From the NCBI GenBank assembly GCA_000403495.2, contig KE159810.1, forward strand, positions 891,916-955,915: 64,000 bases of DNA, given 5' to 3'. Numbering within the stretch: the stretch's first letter is position 1; each line of letters begins with the position of its first letter. Position numbers and translations under genes: made by a program. Below, piece after piece: positions 34,974 to 43,537 of the stretch. A model generated the notes under the pieces. The model ran no database searches and was not told where the DNA came from. It worked only from the letters and a program-made list of their open reading frames with translations. The stretch comes from Lachnospiraceae bacterium 10-1. Lineage in GTDB: Bacteria; Bacillota; Clostridia; Lachnospirales; Lachnospiraceae.

Positions 34974-35507
34974 TCACCTCCATAAAAGCTCTTTTAAAGT
35001 TTCAAGATATAGTTCGTAATCCCACCTTGAAACCTCGTCAAATTGTTCATATTCTCCCCGTCCTTCTGAAGCTTTATATCCCCGGTACCCGGCTCTGACT
35101 GCCTGGGAAAAAATCAAAAGACACGTGCCTTCCAAATAATCCAAATCCCCAAAGCACTTTTCTTCAAACTGCTCTTTCATAAAATGCAAAAGCTCATCAT
35201 CCGATATTTCATCCTGCATTTCATTTTTATATAAGTAAAATATTTCCTGCAGCCGGATCATTGTCTGAACATAATTATTCTGATCAATAAAGTCCGAATC
35301 ACAAAATTCATAAATAATTTTAGGCGTTATCCCTTCTCCAAATTCCACCCTTTTCTGCTCTCTCAGTGCAAAACTGCGCTCGCTCAAAAGCAGCTGTGCC
35401 TCTTCCTTGCTAAGAGTAAGTCCATACTTTTGCGTAATCCGGTTTGTCTCTACCACTTTGCCCAACTGGTTTTGCTGCTGTAATAAATCAATCCAATTTT
35501 TCCCCAT
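34974..35507 (-). CDS. DUF6323-like protein
   Basis: 177-aa soluble helical protein: WIDLLQQQNQLGKVVETN, YGLTLSKEEAQLLLSER and FCDSDFIDQNNYVQTMIRLQEIFYLYKN. I associate it with DUF6323, which tends to sit beside DUF6179. It has no enzyme motif. It is the first gene of the pair, behind AGGAGG and a good promoter at 35542-35570. Some of its relatives are encoded near sporulation or stress genes, but nothing here shows this. Confidence 0.7.
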   Translation of the reverse strand: MGKNWIDLLQQQNQLGKVVETNRITQKYGLTLSKEEAQLLLSERSFALREQKRVEFGEGITPKIIYEFCDSDFIDQNNYVQTMIRLQEIFYLYKNEMQDEISDDELLHFMKEQFEEKCFGDLDYLEGTCLLIFSQAVRAGYRGYKASEGRGEYEQFDEVSRWDYELYLETLKELLWR

Positions 35508-35541
35508 ACATACCTCCTAAGACCTGACTTTTGAACCATTC

Positions 35542-35570
35542 AATATAGTAAAGCGTAAATAGAGTTTCAA
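35542..35570 (-). promoter_or_regulatory. Promoter of the DUF6323-DUF6179 operon
   Basis: On the minus strand TTGAAA (35565-35570), 17-bp spacer, TATATT (35542-35547), 34 bp before the start codon. Close match to the sigma-A consensus. Confidence 0.65.
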
Positions 35571-35742
35571 CTTCCTTTCTGCCGCGTTTTCTCCTTATAG
35601 AAGCGAGCAGTTACTATACTAACATTGCATGGATGTAGTTACCAGTCTTTAATTATAAGCATTTTTGTGGTATAATATTATTGTAAGAAAAATTATTGCA
35701 AATGGGCACCGCGTACAAATTCTAAGTAAATTAAATCATTTT

Positions 35743-36951
35743 TTAGTCTATATGTTTTCTATAAACTCTGGCAGACTCACCAGCCATATCCTCCATCATC
35801 TGATAAAATTCACAGCCATATTTTTCATATAACCCTGTATGACCTGTTGAAATAAAGACATCATGTACCTTTTCAGCTCTGGCAAGCCTCTCAACCTCCA
35901 GAAATAATTCCTCCATGCAATGATTTCCCCTGTATTTTGGAAAAGTATAAACAAATCCCATCCAGGGAGTTAAATTTGTGGGCTGGATATCATCCTTTTC
36001 CGCATAGGTGCAAAATGAAATGAGTTCATCCCCATTCACCAGCATCAATACCTTAGACTTTTCTCCCACAGCATCCTTAAACTTGTTTTCACTTAATAAT
36101 TCATAAAGAAACTGACCTGCCGCCCAGTCGCTTTTCTTTATTTGTGCAAGCCAATGTTCCTGCCGGTCACAATTATAATAATCTATTACCTGCATCATAC
36201 TTCCTCCAATCTTCATTACCATATGCCTTGCAAACTCCCTTGCTTCTTCTTCCTGAACAGTCATCTCTTTCTCTGAAGCATAACATGCAAGAGCTTCAAG
36301 AATCAATCCCTGATATTGTAATTCTAAATTCCTCACGCCCCACTGGCCGCCCTGTTCTTTAGAAGTAATTAATTCATCCTGCACAAATGCTATTACTCTG
36401 CATAAATTCAAAATTATATAGATGGGATTTTCCACGATTTCTTTCTCTGCACCTTCTATATCAGACCAGATACTATCTATGTAATCTGCTTTAGGCACCT
36501 CTGAAAATACTGCCGGAATCTCTTCTCCAAACAGCGTAATCCCACAATGATAAATAATCATAAAATGGGCCGCCAGATCCTTATCTGTCCCCTTCATCCT
36601 GTCCACATAATCCAGAGGATCATTCATAAACCACTGCAGATGTATATTAGAAAAATGTAATTCATAAGGGGTAGGATAATGAAATTTTCTACAATATATT
36701 TTCCTAACGACGCTTAACTCAATCCCTTTCTTTGGCGCAAGTTTATTTAAATTTACAATTTCATCCATGAATTTCAATTTCTGTTCATCTGTAATCATAT
36801 TTTCAATAACAAAAATTAAGTCAATGTCACTTTTATCCGGATGAAAGCATCCCATTGCTGCCGAACCATGCAAATAGATACCTGTAAGCTCTTGCCCAAA
36901 TATCTGCCTGCTTACACTGACAATCTTGTCCAATAATTCCTGATATAACAT
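35743..36951 (-). CDS. Fusion of aminoglycoside-type nucleotidyltransferase and GNAT acetyltransferase
   Basis: 402-aa two-domain protein. Residues ~1-265 are an adenylyltransferase of the ANT(3'')/(9)-like fold: GIYLHGSAAMGCFHPDKSDIDLIFV holds the GS and DxD catalytic signature, and a C-terminal helical domain follows (NPIYIILNLCRVIAF). Residues ~275-402 are a GNAT acyltransferase: LAQIKKSDWAAGQFL, WMGFVYTFPKYRGNH (acetyl-CoA loop RGNHCMEEL) and the STGHTGLYEKYGCEFY end. Both halves look complete. Start ATG at 36951 with GGGGGATAA upstream. The substrate could be an aminoglycoside or an unrelated amine; resistance is not established. Confidence 0.88.
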   Translation of the reverse strand: MLYQELLDKIVSVSRQIFGQELTGIYLHGSAAMGCFHPDKSDIDLIFVIENMITDEQKLKFMDEIVNLNKLAPKKGIELSVVRKIYCRKFHYPTPYELHFSNIHLQWFMNDPLDYVDRMKGTDKDLAAHFMIIYHCGITLFGEEIPAVFSEVPKADYIDSIWSDIEGAEKEIVENPIYIILNLCRVIAFVQDELITSKEQGGQWGVRNLELQYQGLILEALACYASEKEMTVQEEEAREFARHMVMKIGGSMMQVIDYYNCDRQEHWLAQIKKSDWAAGQFLYELLSENKFKDAVGEKSKVLMLVNGDELISFCTYAEKDDIQPTNLTPWMGFVYTFPKYRGNHCMEELFLEVERLARAEKVHDVFISTGHTGLYEKYGCEFYQMMEDMAGESARVYRKHID

Positions 36952-36997
36952 GTCAATTATCCCCCTGTTACAGCATGACAACATTATACCAGCTCCT

Positions 36998-37507
36998 TTA
37001 TGCTTTTTCCAGATTTACAAAAATCGGAAGTTCCGGTGGATGGTAAGAAAATACCAGAAAGCAAATAAATAACACCGCCGCCAGAGTGCAAAGCAGAAGA
37101 GTATAAGCCTTTAGTTTGCAAGACAAAGTAAGCTTATAAACTGAATAAAATGCAATGAGCGTACTTAAAACAAAGATTCCCACATCTAAAGCAAATATAT
37201 TTCTTCCCAAAATACTGGTGTATGCATAGAAAAAGACCGGAATCAAAAATGTTCCCAGTAAGATTCCAAAACAGAATGCAGAAATGATACATGGATTATC
37301 ACTTCTTAACTTAAAAAATACTACAAACAAATAAATCAGCATGGGAAAGAACAGTAATTTCATATGTTCCCACACAGATTCATTTACCGGTGTAAATAAG
37401 CCCGTTACATAATTATTTCCTGTCCATTCGTAAAAAAAATGGGCAAGCGTTCCCGTTATCAAGACAAAAATTATACCTATAATAATATATTTTTTTAACT
37501 GTTTCAT
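36998..37507 (-). CDS. DUF6512-like membrane protein
   Basis: 169-aa integral membrane protein with about five to six helices. The N-terminal block GTLAHFFYEWTGNNYVTGLF and PVNESVWEHMKLLFFPM match a conserved membrane family that I know as DUF6512. Start at 37507 is set by GAGGCGG a few bases upstream; the frame opens further upstream but overlaps the nitroreductase gene. No substrate or activity is known. It follows the nitroreductase on the same strand (73 bp). Confidence 0.75.
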   Translation of the reverse strand: MKQLKKYIIIGIIFVLITGTLAHFFYEWTGNNYVTGLFTPVNESVWEHMKLLFFPMLIYLFVVFFKLRSDNPCIISAFCFGILLGTFLIPVFFYAYTSILGRNIFALDVGIFVLSTLIAFYSVYKLTLSCKLKAYTLLLCTLAAVLFICFLVFSYHPPELPIFVNLEKA

Positions 37508-37580
37508 ACAAACCGCCTCAAAGACAGTATACGCAGCGGCATTGCAAATATGTACGAAATGGATTTTCCTTCTAAATTTT

Positions 37581-38174
37581 TTAACTTTTCCATTCAACTA
37601 TATCATCAATCTTCCTGCGAGGCCTTTCTTTAGGAGATTCATTTGGATAACCAAATGCAATGGCGGCAATAAGCTGTCCGTCACTCCCCAACCATTTGCA
37701 CAGTTCTGAATATGCAAAATAAATATCGCATATCCAAAGGCTGCCTATTCCTTTTTCAGTAGCGGTAAGAAGCATATTTTGTATAGAAGCGCCTATAGAT
37801 TGAATATTACAGATTTCATAAACACGTTCTTCTGGTGTTAATTCTGACAAAATACTTTTTCCCAGTGAATTAACAACAAAAATTATAGTTGGTGCTTCTG
37901 CCATTATATCAACAGTGTATTTTGCCGCAGCTATGTGTTGTTTGCTTTCTGGCAGCAGAGCATTATCGTTTTCTTCTCTCTCAATTCCTTGACGGAAAAC
38001 TTCCAGCATTTCTTCTTTGGCATTTCCTTGTACTACAATATACTTCCATGGCTGTCTATTTTTAGAAGAAGGGGCTTTTATTCCACTTTGAATAATATCT
38101 GTAATATTTTTTTGAGGTATAGGTTTATCTGTAAATTTCCTTATGCTTCGTCTGTCATAAATTGCAGAAATCAT
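37581..38174 (-). CDS. Nitroreductase family protein
   Basis: 197-aa FMN-dependent oxidoreductase of the nitroreductase fold: AIYDRRSIRKFTDKPI binds the FMN phosphate, APSSKNRQPWKYIVV continues the cofactor site, and the end AIAFGYPNESPKERPRRK is typical. Such enzymes reduce nitro groups, quinones or other electrophiles with NAD(P)H. Start ATG at 38174 behind GAGGAG. Nearby genes are unrelated in function. Confidence 0.93.
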   Translation of the reverse strand: MISAIYDRRSIRKFTDKPIPQKNITDIIQSGIKAPSSKNRQPWKYIVVQGNAKEEMLEVFRQGIEREENDNALLPESKQHIAAAKYTVDIMAEAPTIIFVVNSLGKSILSELTPEERVYEICNIQSIGASIQNMLLTATEKGIGSLWICDIYFAYSELCKWLGSDGQLIAAIAFGYPNESPKERPRRKIDDIVEWKS

Positions 38175-38205
38175 TTTTATTTTCTCCTCAAATTACAATT
38201 TATAT

Positions 38206-39102
38206 TTATAAGTCATTCCAAAAAGAGGAATAATTTTTTGCTTTCAATGTTATTGTATTTTCCCTGAATATTTCTTCAATAATCCTGTGTTCCAGGGACT
38301 TTCTGTGTTCCAAATGCATAAGCAGTCCTTCCTCACCTGCCAGTGCATGTGCTTTTCCATAGGGCGATTCTTCCAGATAGCTAAGCATTAGCGGAAACCA
38401 AAACTCATTTCCTTTCTCATCGGAACGTTCTTTTCTGATTATTCGGATTCCGTCTGCAATATCCTCCATGTCCAGATATATGATTTTATATGGCTTATTC
38501 ACTAAAACATTTTTTAATCTTCTGTAAAAACCTATAATTTCCTCATCTGACATCATCAAATACAGAATCTGATTTTCAATAATATTTTGAAAAATAGAAC
38601 ACTCAAAAATTTGTCCTTCACCATTCCAATTTCTGAAACGCTCAAAAACTACTTCTTCAAAAGTCTCTCTTTCATAATTTCCATTATATATTTCATACTT
38701 TTCCAGTTCTTTATGAAAACCGGGAATATCTGTTAATATCTGCGTGTAACAAATAATTCTGTGATCCTCTTCTGCAAATGTCTTTCCTTTAATATCAGCC
38801 TGTATTTCCGAATAAGAATTTAGTATATCCGTGTATTGATCCTCTGTCACATATGCGCACCAGGCCAGTTCAACAGGAGAATAATCTCCTTCCCAAAAAA
38901 CCTTGTAATCCTTTAAAGCTTCAGAAAGCTTTTGTACAAAAGTAGATTTCCCGGCTCCCTGTAGCCCTTCTATAAAATAATTTACTTTGTTACACCTTTT
39001 ATCCACGCCCGATTTTCCACCATCTTTCCATGTCCAAAATAAATTTGCAGTTTTCCCATATTGCTTATTCTCATTGCGCTTTGACGCATCAATGCTTGTC
39101 AT
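38206..39102 (-). CDS. P-loop NTPase, kinase-like
   Basis: Up to 298 aa. P-loop EGLQGAGKST near residue 45 and a later DYSPVELAWCAYVTE stretch resemble a group of small nucleotide/phosphotransferase-type P-loop proteins. As I recall relatives, they begin at MNYFIEGLQG; here the matching position is VNYFIEG, with a GTA codon instead of ATG, preceded by AAAGGTG. The in-frame ATG at 39102 overlaps the previous fragment's TGA (ATGA) but has no ribosome binding site; a GTG near residue 33 is another option. The start is therefore uncertain. Substrate unknown. Confidence 0.75.
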   Translation of the reverse strand: MTSIDASKRNENKQYGKTANLFWTWKDGGKSGVDKRCNKVNYFIEGLQGAGKSTFVQKLSEALKDYKVFWEGDYSPVELAWCAYVTEDQYTDILNSYSEIQADIKGKTFAEEDHRIICYTQILTDIPGFHKELEKYEIYNGNYERETFEEVVFERFRNWNGEGQIFECSIFQNIIENQILYLMMSDEEIIGFYRRLKNVLVNKPYKIIYLDMEDIADGIRIIRKERSDEKGNEFWFPLMLSYLEESPYGKAHALAGEEGLLMHLEHRKSLEHRIIEEIFRENTITLKAKNYSSFWNDL

Positions 39103-39390
39103 ATAGCGTTAAAGCTGCTTTTTTGTGCCACCACTAAACCATGTTCGCTATATCCCAGGTTGCTTCTTTTATCACATAGTTCTAAATGCATATCCATAAA
39201 TGCTTCAAAATCCTTTTTATTCATATGCTCAACAATGTCCCTGTATATGAAAACAGGGACGTCTGCTGCATCATGATGAAGTATTTTCATTATATTACCT
39301 CATGTAATGGTAAATTAAATTCAATATCAGCAAATCTCTCTTTGGTTTCACAATACTTTGACAATTTTGCTTTCCCGTCCCAATATCTGA
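39099..39390 (-). pseudogene. C-terminal remnant of a SAM methyltransferase
   Basis: Two short coding pieces with a frame change near 39292. The first (39292-39390) reads YWDGKAKLSKYCE and ends FNLPLHEVI; the second (39099-39290) reads ILHHDAADVPVFIYRDIVEHM and ends SNLGYSEHGLVVAQK. Together they look like the last ~90 residues of a class I methyltransferase of the SmtA-like kind. No N-terminal SAM motif remains: the MmcQ gene lies immediately upstream. The second piece has its own GAGGT-ATG and could be translated as a 63-aa peptide. Family identification is from memory of the C-terminal pattern. Confidence 0.45.
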
Positions 39391-39750
39391 TCAGATGAAT
39401 ATTTCCTGCTGCTTCTTTTTACTAAATCCTCCAAGCACTAACTGATAGGATTTGTCCAATAAATCTTTTAACAAATCATCCGGAACTTCCCCATCCGGCT
39501 TTATTGAGTTCCAATGCATTTTGTTCATATAATAGCCGGGAACAATATCCGCATACTGCCCTCTTAAAAAATCTCCCTCCGCAGGTTCCAGCTTCAATGT
39601 AACATAATAAGGCATATTCTTCTCATCCAGGCAGACTGCCGCAAACATCTTTCCGCCAATCTGATAGCGAATCCAGTTCCAATCCTTTTGAAGGTCCTTG
39701 GTCACTCCCGCTTTGCCAAGTAAATATTCATCAATCCACGTATATCTCAT
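39391..39750 (-). CDS. MmcQ/YjbR family protein
   Basis: 119-aa protein of the MmcQ/YjbR fold, often described as a DNA-binding-like domain: YLLGKAGVTKDLQKDWNWIRYQIGGKMFAAV, then ADIVPGYYMNKMHWNSI and the final YQLVLGGFSKKKQ. Function is unsettled; no DNA-binding role is proven for most members. It starts 17 bp from the glycogen-debranching gene, in the same direction. Relation to that gene is probably accidental. Confidence 0.9.
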   Translation of the reverse strand: MRYTWIDEYLLGKAGVTKDLQKDWNWIRYQIGGKMFAAVCLDEKNMPYYVTLKLEPAEGDFLRGQYADIVPGYYMNKMHWNSIKPDGEVPDDLLKDLLDKSYQLVLGGFSKKKQQEIFI

Positions 39751-39767
39751 ATACTAAGCCCCTTCCC

Positions 39768-41870
39768 TTATGAAACAAAAATGCAGATACTTCTTGCTCC
39801 AATTGTAACCCTGTTATCCGGCAGCCTGTTCATTCCCTGCTGCCCCGGTATAAAATTTTGCAGATACCTGCCGCTGGTATCAGCAGCCACATACCAAACC
39901 TTTCCTCCCTGCAAAGAAGGCAGCCAGATTTCCTGTTCTTCCCAGAATGGATTTACCGCAAGGCAGACAATATCATCATGTCCGTTGCCCCGGTCATCCA
40001 CTTCAACTCTTCCAGCATAGATTACACGAAGCACTTTTGTACCGGCATCTGCACCCATCACCTGAATTTCAGGCCATCCGCACCAACTGTTTCCTGAAAA
40101 TTTACGAAGCACAGGATGGGCTTTCCGAAATGCTGTCATATATTTACAAAATTCAAAATGAGTTTTGTTCTTCTTTAAGTCTTCCCAATTAAGCCAGGAA
40201 ATCTCATTGTCCTGACAATAGGCATTATTATTGCCGAACTGAGTGTTAAGAAACTCATCCCCAGCATAAAACATAGGTGTTCCACGGCTGCACATCAAAA
40301 CTGCAAAAGCGTTCATGGCAAGACGTCTGCGCAAGGTAAGAACCTCCTCATTATCGGTTTCACCTTCCACACCGCAGTTCCAGCTTCGATTGTCATTACA
40401 TCCATCTGTATTGTTCCAGCCATTGGCCTCATTGTGCTTTTCATTATAAGAATATAAGTCCCAAAGGGTAAACCCATCATGACAAGTCAGGAAATTCACC
40501 GATGCATTATTTCCTCTCCATGCCGGATTGTAAATATCCTTAGAACCGGTGATTCTCTGCGCTGCCGTCTGCCACATACCGAAATCGCCTTTCAAAAAGT
40601 CACGCAGATCGTCCCGATATTTGCCATTCCACTCTGCCCAACGGCTCCAGGAAGGAAAGCTTCCTACCTGATAAAGCCCTCCTGCATCCCATGCCTCTGC
40701 AATCAGCTTCACGTTCCCTAAAATGGGATCAAACGCAAGGCTCTGTAAAAGAGGCGGCTTGCTCATGGGTGAACCATCCTCATTTCGTCCAAGGATAGCC
40801 GCCAGATCAAACCTAAATCCGTCCACATGATAAGCAGTTGTCCAATATCTCAGGCATTCCAAAATCATCTGATGCACAATCGGATGATTGCAGTTTAAGG
40901 TATTGCCACAGCCGCTGAAATTATAATACTTTCCATCCGGTGTAAGCATATAGTAAATATTATTGTCAAAACCTTTGAAGGAAAAGCAGGGACCGCATTC
41001 ATTTCCTTCAGCCGTGTGGTTAAATACCACATCCAGAATGCATTCAATTCCGTTTTCATGAAGCTCGCTGATCAGCTCCTTCAGTTCCGTCCCTTCCTTA
41101 TTATATTCCGCCTTTGCGGTATAGCTGGTATTCGGTGCAAAAAAGGAAACCGTACTATATCCCCAATAGTTCATCACCGGTTTTCCATCTATTTCGCGGT
41201 AATCCCGCATCTCATCAAACTCAAAAATAGGCATAAGCTCTACTGCATTGATTCCCAACTCTTTTAAATAAGGAATCTTTTCCTTCAACCCTGCAAAGGT
41301 TCCCGGATATTTGACGCCGGAAGAAGAATGTTTTGTAAATCCTCTTACATGCATTTCATAAATAATTAAATCCTCCATAGGGATCAACGGTTGTCCAAAG
41401 GTTTTCCAGTCAAAATCATCCTTCACCACTCTGGCTCTGTAACAATCGCCCTCCATCCGTGGTACGCCCCATATTCTCTGTCCTGTTACTGCCTTTGCAT
41501 AAATATCTAAAAGAATGTGGTCTTTGTTAAACAAAAGCCCTACCTTGGGATCGTAAGGTCCATCCATACGGTAAGCATACTCAAAATCATAGACATTAAG
41601 GCCGAACACGATCATGGAATATACCTTTCCGATTTTATAAGTCTCCGGAAACTTAAGTACAGCATATGGTTCCACTTCCTCCCGTCTGAATAAAAGCAGC
41701 TCGCAGGAAGTTGCTCCATAAGAATACACTGTAAAATTTACCCCGCATGGAATTGCCGTAGCACCATTTACCTCATACATTCCGGGGCGCACCTCAAAGC
41801 CATTAATTACATCCATCGGTATCATGTGAATCTTGCTGATAGGCGCAGCAAGCAGTTCATTATCTTTCAT
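39768..41870 (-). CDS. glgX: Glycogen debranching enzyme (isoamylase-type, GH13)
   Basis: 700-aa alpha-glucan debranching enzyme. An N-terminal CBM48-type domain (~30-130) precedes the GH13 barrel (~160-570). The catalytic triad is visible: nucleophile Asp in GFRFDLAA, acid Glu in LIAEAWDAGG, third Asp in LTCHDGFT; also VVFNHTAEG. A beta-sandwich C-terminal domain ends with ARSICIFVS. It cleaves alpha-1,6 branches in glycogen or related polymers. Start ATG at 41870 behind AGGGAGAAA. It is annotated as GlgX from overall architecture; no other glg genes are present in the window. Confidence 0.9.
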   Translation of the reverse strand: MKDNELLAAPISKIHMIPMDVINGFEVRPGMYEVNGATAIPCGVNFTVYSYGATSCELLLFRREEVEPYAVLKFPETYKIGKVYSMIVFGLNVYDFEYAYRMDGPYDPKVGLLFNKDHILLDIYAKAVTGQRIWGVPRMEGDCYRARVVKDDFDWKTFGQPLIPMEDLIIYEMHVRGFTKHSSSGVKYPGTFAGLKEKIPYLKELGINAVELMPIFEFDEMRDYREIDGKPVMNYWGYSTVSFFAPNTSYTAKAEYNKEGTELKELISELHENGIECILDVVFNHTAEGNECGPCFSFKGFDNNIYYMLTPDGKYYNFSGCGNTLNCNHPIVHQMILECLRYWTTAYHVDGFRFDLAAILGRNEDGSPMSKPPLLQSLAFDPILGNVKLIAEAWDAGGLYQVGSFPSWSRWAEWNGKYRDDLRDFLKGDFGMWQTAAQRITGSKDIYNPAWRGNNASVNFLTCHDGFTLWDLYSYNEKHNEANGWNNTDGCNDNRSWNCGVEGETDNEEVLTLRRRLAMNAFAVLMCSRGTPMFYAGDEFLNTQFGNNNAYCQDNEISWLNWEDLKKNKTHFEFCKYMTAFRKAHPVLRKFSGNSWCGWPEIQVMGADAGTKVLRVIYAGRVEVDDRGNGHDDIVCLAVNPFWEEQEIWLPSLQGGKVWYVAADTSGRYLQNFIPGQQGMNRLPDNRVTIGARSICIFVS

Positions 41871-42030
41871 CTTACATTTCTCCCTATTTATTATTAATGG
41901 AAATATATTTTCTGTTAAGCTGACAATATTATAACATATTACAAAAAAAATTTTATATTTTTACTCTTGTTTTCTTTCCATATTTTTGAAAAAATTAACT
42001 GCTGCCACAAGTTTATATGTGTTAAAGTAT

Positions 42031-42639
42031 CTAACTTATATTCATCGGCAAATGTTTTTCATAAATATTAATAATCCTTCCAAGAAGCAATGCTGACAAT
42101 ATGGTTCCAATTCCGATCCCATATAATTTCGTATGATTGCCAAGACATAAAAGAACACTGATGATAACCATAGAAATATCAAAAGTATTTTTCACTGTGG
42201 AAAAAGCAATGGAAAATACCTCGGAAATGGTTTTTACAATACCATCCGGAGGTGTCAGCACTACATTCGTTTTAACGCAGAGATATATTCCCATTGCTGT
42301 AACAAACATGGTTATTGCAAACAGCAGTATCCGCAGTAATACATGAAATTCCATATCCGGAATAAAAAAATCGTATAAATCCGTCAAAAACCCAAACGCA
42401 AAAGACAAAGGCACTTCCAGAAGATAAGGCAGCGTCACCTTTTTTGATAAGATACATTGGGCCAGAACAAACAATAAATAACAAATAATAGATGATGTTC
42501 CTAAAGAAATTTTGTAGATTTCCGAAATTGTATACATGGTGGAGCTAAAAGCTGCAACCCCAAAGTCAAATCGTATATTCAGCACTACTGCTGCTGCAAT
42601 TAAATTCAAGCCAAGAAAGTATAGTAATATTCGTTTCAC
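42031..42639 (-). CDS. YczE/YitT-like membrane protein
   Basis: 202-aa membrane protein with about five to six helices. The N-terminus LNLIAAAVVLNIRFDFGVAAFSSTMYTIS and the motif VVLTPPDGIVKTIS fit the YczE/YitT/YyaS group of unknown function. Start is GTG at 42639, after GGAGGAGACTT. A single gene, between glgX and divergent upp. Confidence 0.85.
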   Translation of the reverse strand: MKRILLYFLGLNLIAAAVVLNIRFDFGVAAFSSTMYTISEIYKISLGTSSIICYLLFVLAQCILSKKVTLPYLLEVPLSFAFGFLTDLYDFFIPDMEFHVLLRILLFAITMFVTAMGIYLCVKTNVVLTPPDGIVKTISEVFSIAFSTVKNTFDISMVIISVLLCLGNHTKLYGIGIGTILSALLLGRIINIYEKHLPMNIS

Positions 42640-42760
42640 AAGTCTCCTCCGGTTTTCTGCTTTTATCTTTAGTTCCTTTTTAAATTACCTTTAATTCCAT
42701 TTACAGCTTATTATATCGATTCATTCTCTCTTTGCCAATAGATTTTATTCTGAAAATAAC

Positions 42761-42789
42761 TTGTACGGGGAAAGTTAATAGTATAAAAT
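42761..42789 (+). promoter_or_regulatory. Putative promoter of upp
   Basis: TTGTAC (42761-42766), 17-bp spacer, TAAAAT (42784-42789), 46 bp before the start codon. No attenuator-type hairpins were seen in the leader. Confidence 0.5.
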
Positions 42790-42835
42790 AAAAAGGACAA
42801 CAGAAAAGACTTATTTGGGAAAGGCACGGGTTAAG

Positions 42836-43465
42836 ATGGAAAATGTATTTATTATGGAGCATCCTTTAATTCAGCATAAAATCTCTCAGCTACGGGACAT
42901 TAATACAGGAACCAACGAGTTCAGACAATGTATTGAAGAGATTGCTACGTTAATGGGCTATGAGGCACTCAGGGATCTGCCTTTGGAAAATGTAGAGGTG
43001 CAGACTCCCATTGAAAAATGTATGACTCCCAGAATTGCAGGGAAGAAACTGGCAATTGTTCCTATTTTGCGGGCAGGACTGGGCATGGTTAATGGAATAC
43101 TGGCATTGGTTCCCAGCGCGAAAGTAGGACATATCGGGCTTTACCGGGATCCCCAAACTCATGAACCCCACGAATATTATTGCAAACTGCCGGAACCTAT
43201 CAGCCAAAGAACAATCGTGGTGGTAGATCCCATGCTTGCTACCGGTGGTTCTGGTTCCGAAGCAATTAATTTTATCAAACAGCATGGCGGTATCAACATA
43301 AAATTTATGTGTATTATTGCAGCACCGGAAGGCTTAGACCGCCTGCGCAGAGATCATCCTGATATTCAGATTTATGTGGGACACTTAGACCGCTGTCTGA
43401 ATGAGAATGCTTATATCTGCCCTGGTTTGGGCGATGCAGGTGACCGGATATTTGGAACGAAATAA
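42836..43465 (+). CDS. upp: Uracil phosphoribosyltransferase
   Basis: 209-aa enzyme that converts uracil and PRPP to UMP in pyrimidine salvage. The PRPP-binding loop [14 protein letters not shown] and the uracil site [16 protein letters not shown] are intact, and RAGLGMVNG is also seen. I start at ATG 42836, which gives exactly the usual 209 aa; a TTG at 42815 would add seven residues. The ribosome binding site is weak. A strong terminator follows. Confidence 0.97.
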   Translation: MENVFIMEHPLIQHKISQLRDINTGTNEFRQCIEEIATLMGYEALRDLPLENVEVQTPIEKCMTPRIAGKKLAIVPILRAGLGMVNGILALVPSAKVGHIGLYRDPQTHEPHEYYCKLPEPISQRTIVVVDPMLATGGSGSEAINFIKQHGGINIKFMCIIAAPEGLDRLRRDHPDIQIYVGHLDRCLNENAYICPGLGDAGDRIFGTK

Positions 43466-43488
43466 CATAAAATATGAAGCTCTAAATT

Positions 43489-43527
43489 AAATGCGGTGAT
43501 CACTTGCAAAAAGTTTTCACCGCATTT
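43489..43527. terminator. Bidirectional terminator after upp
   Basis: AAATGCGGTGA / TCACCGCATTT, an 11-bp perfect stem, with T/A-rich sequence on both sides. It serves upp and the convergent acyltransferase gene. Confidence 0.85.
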
Positions 43528-43537
43528 ATATTTTACT

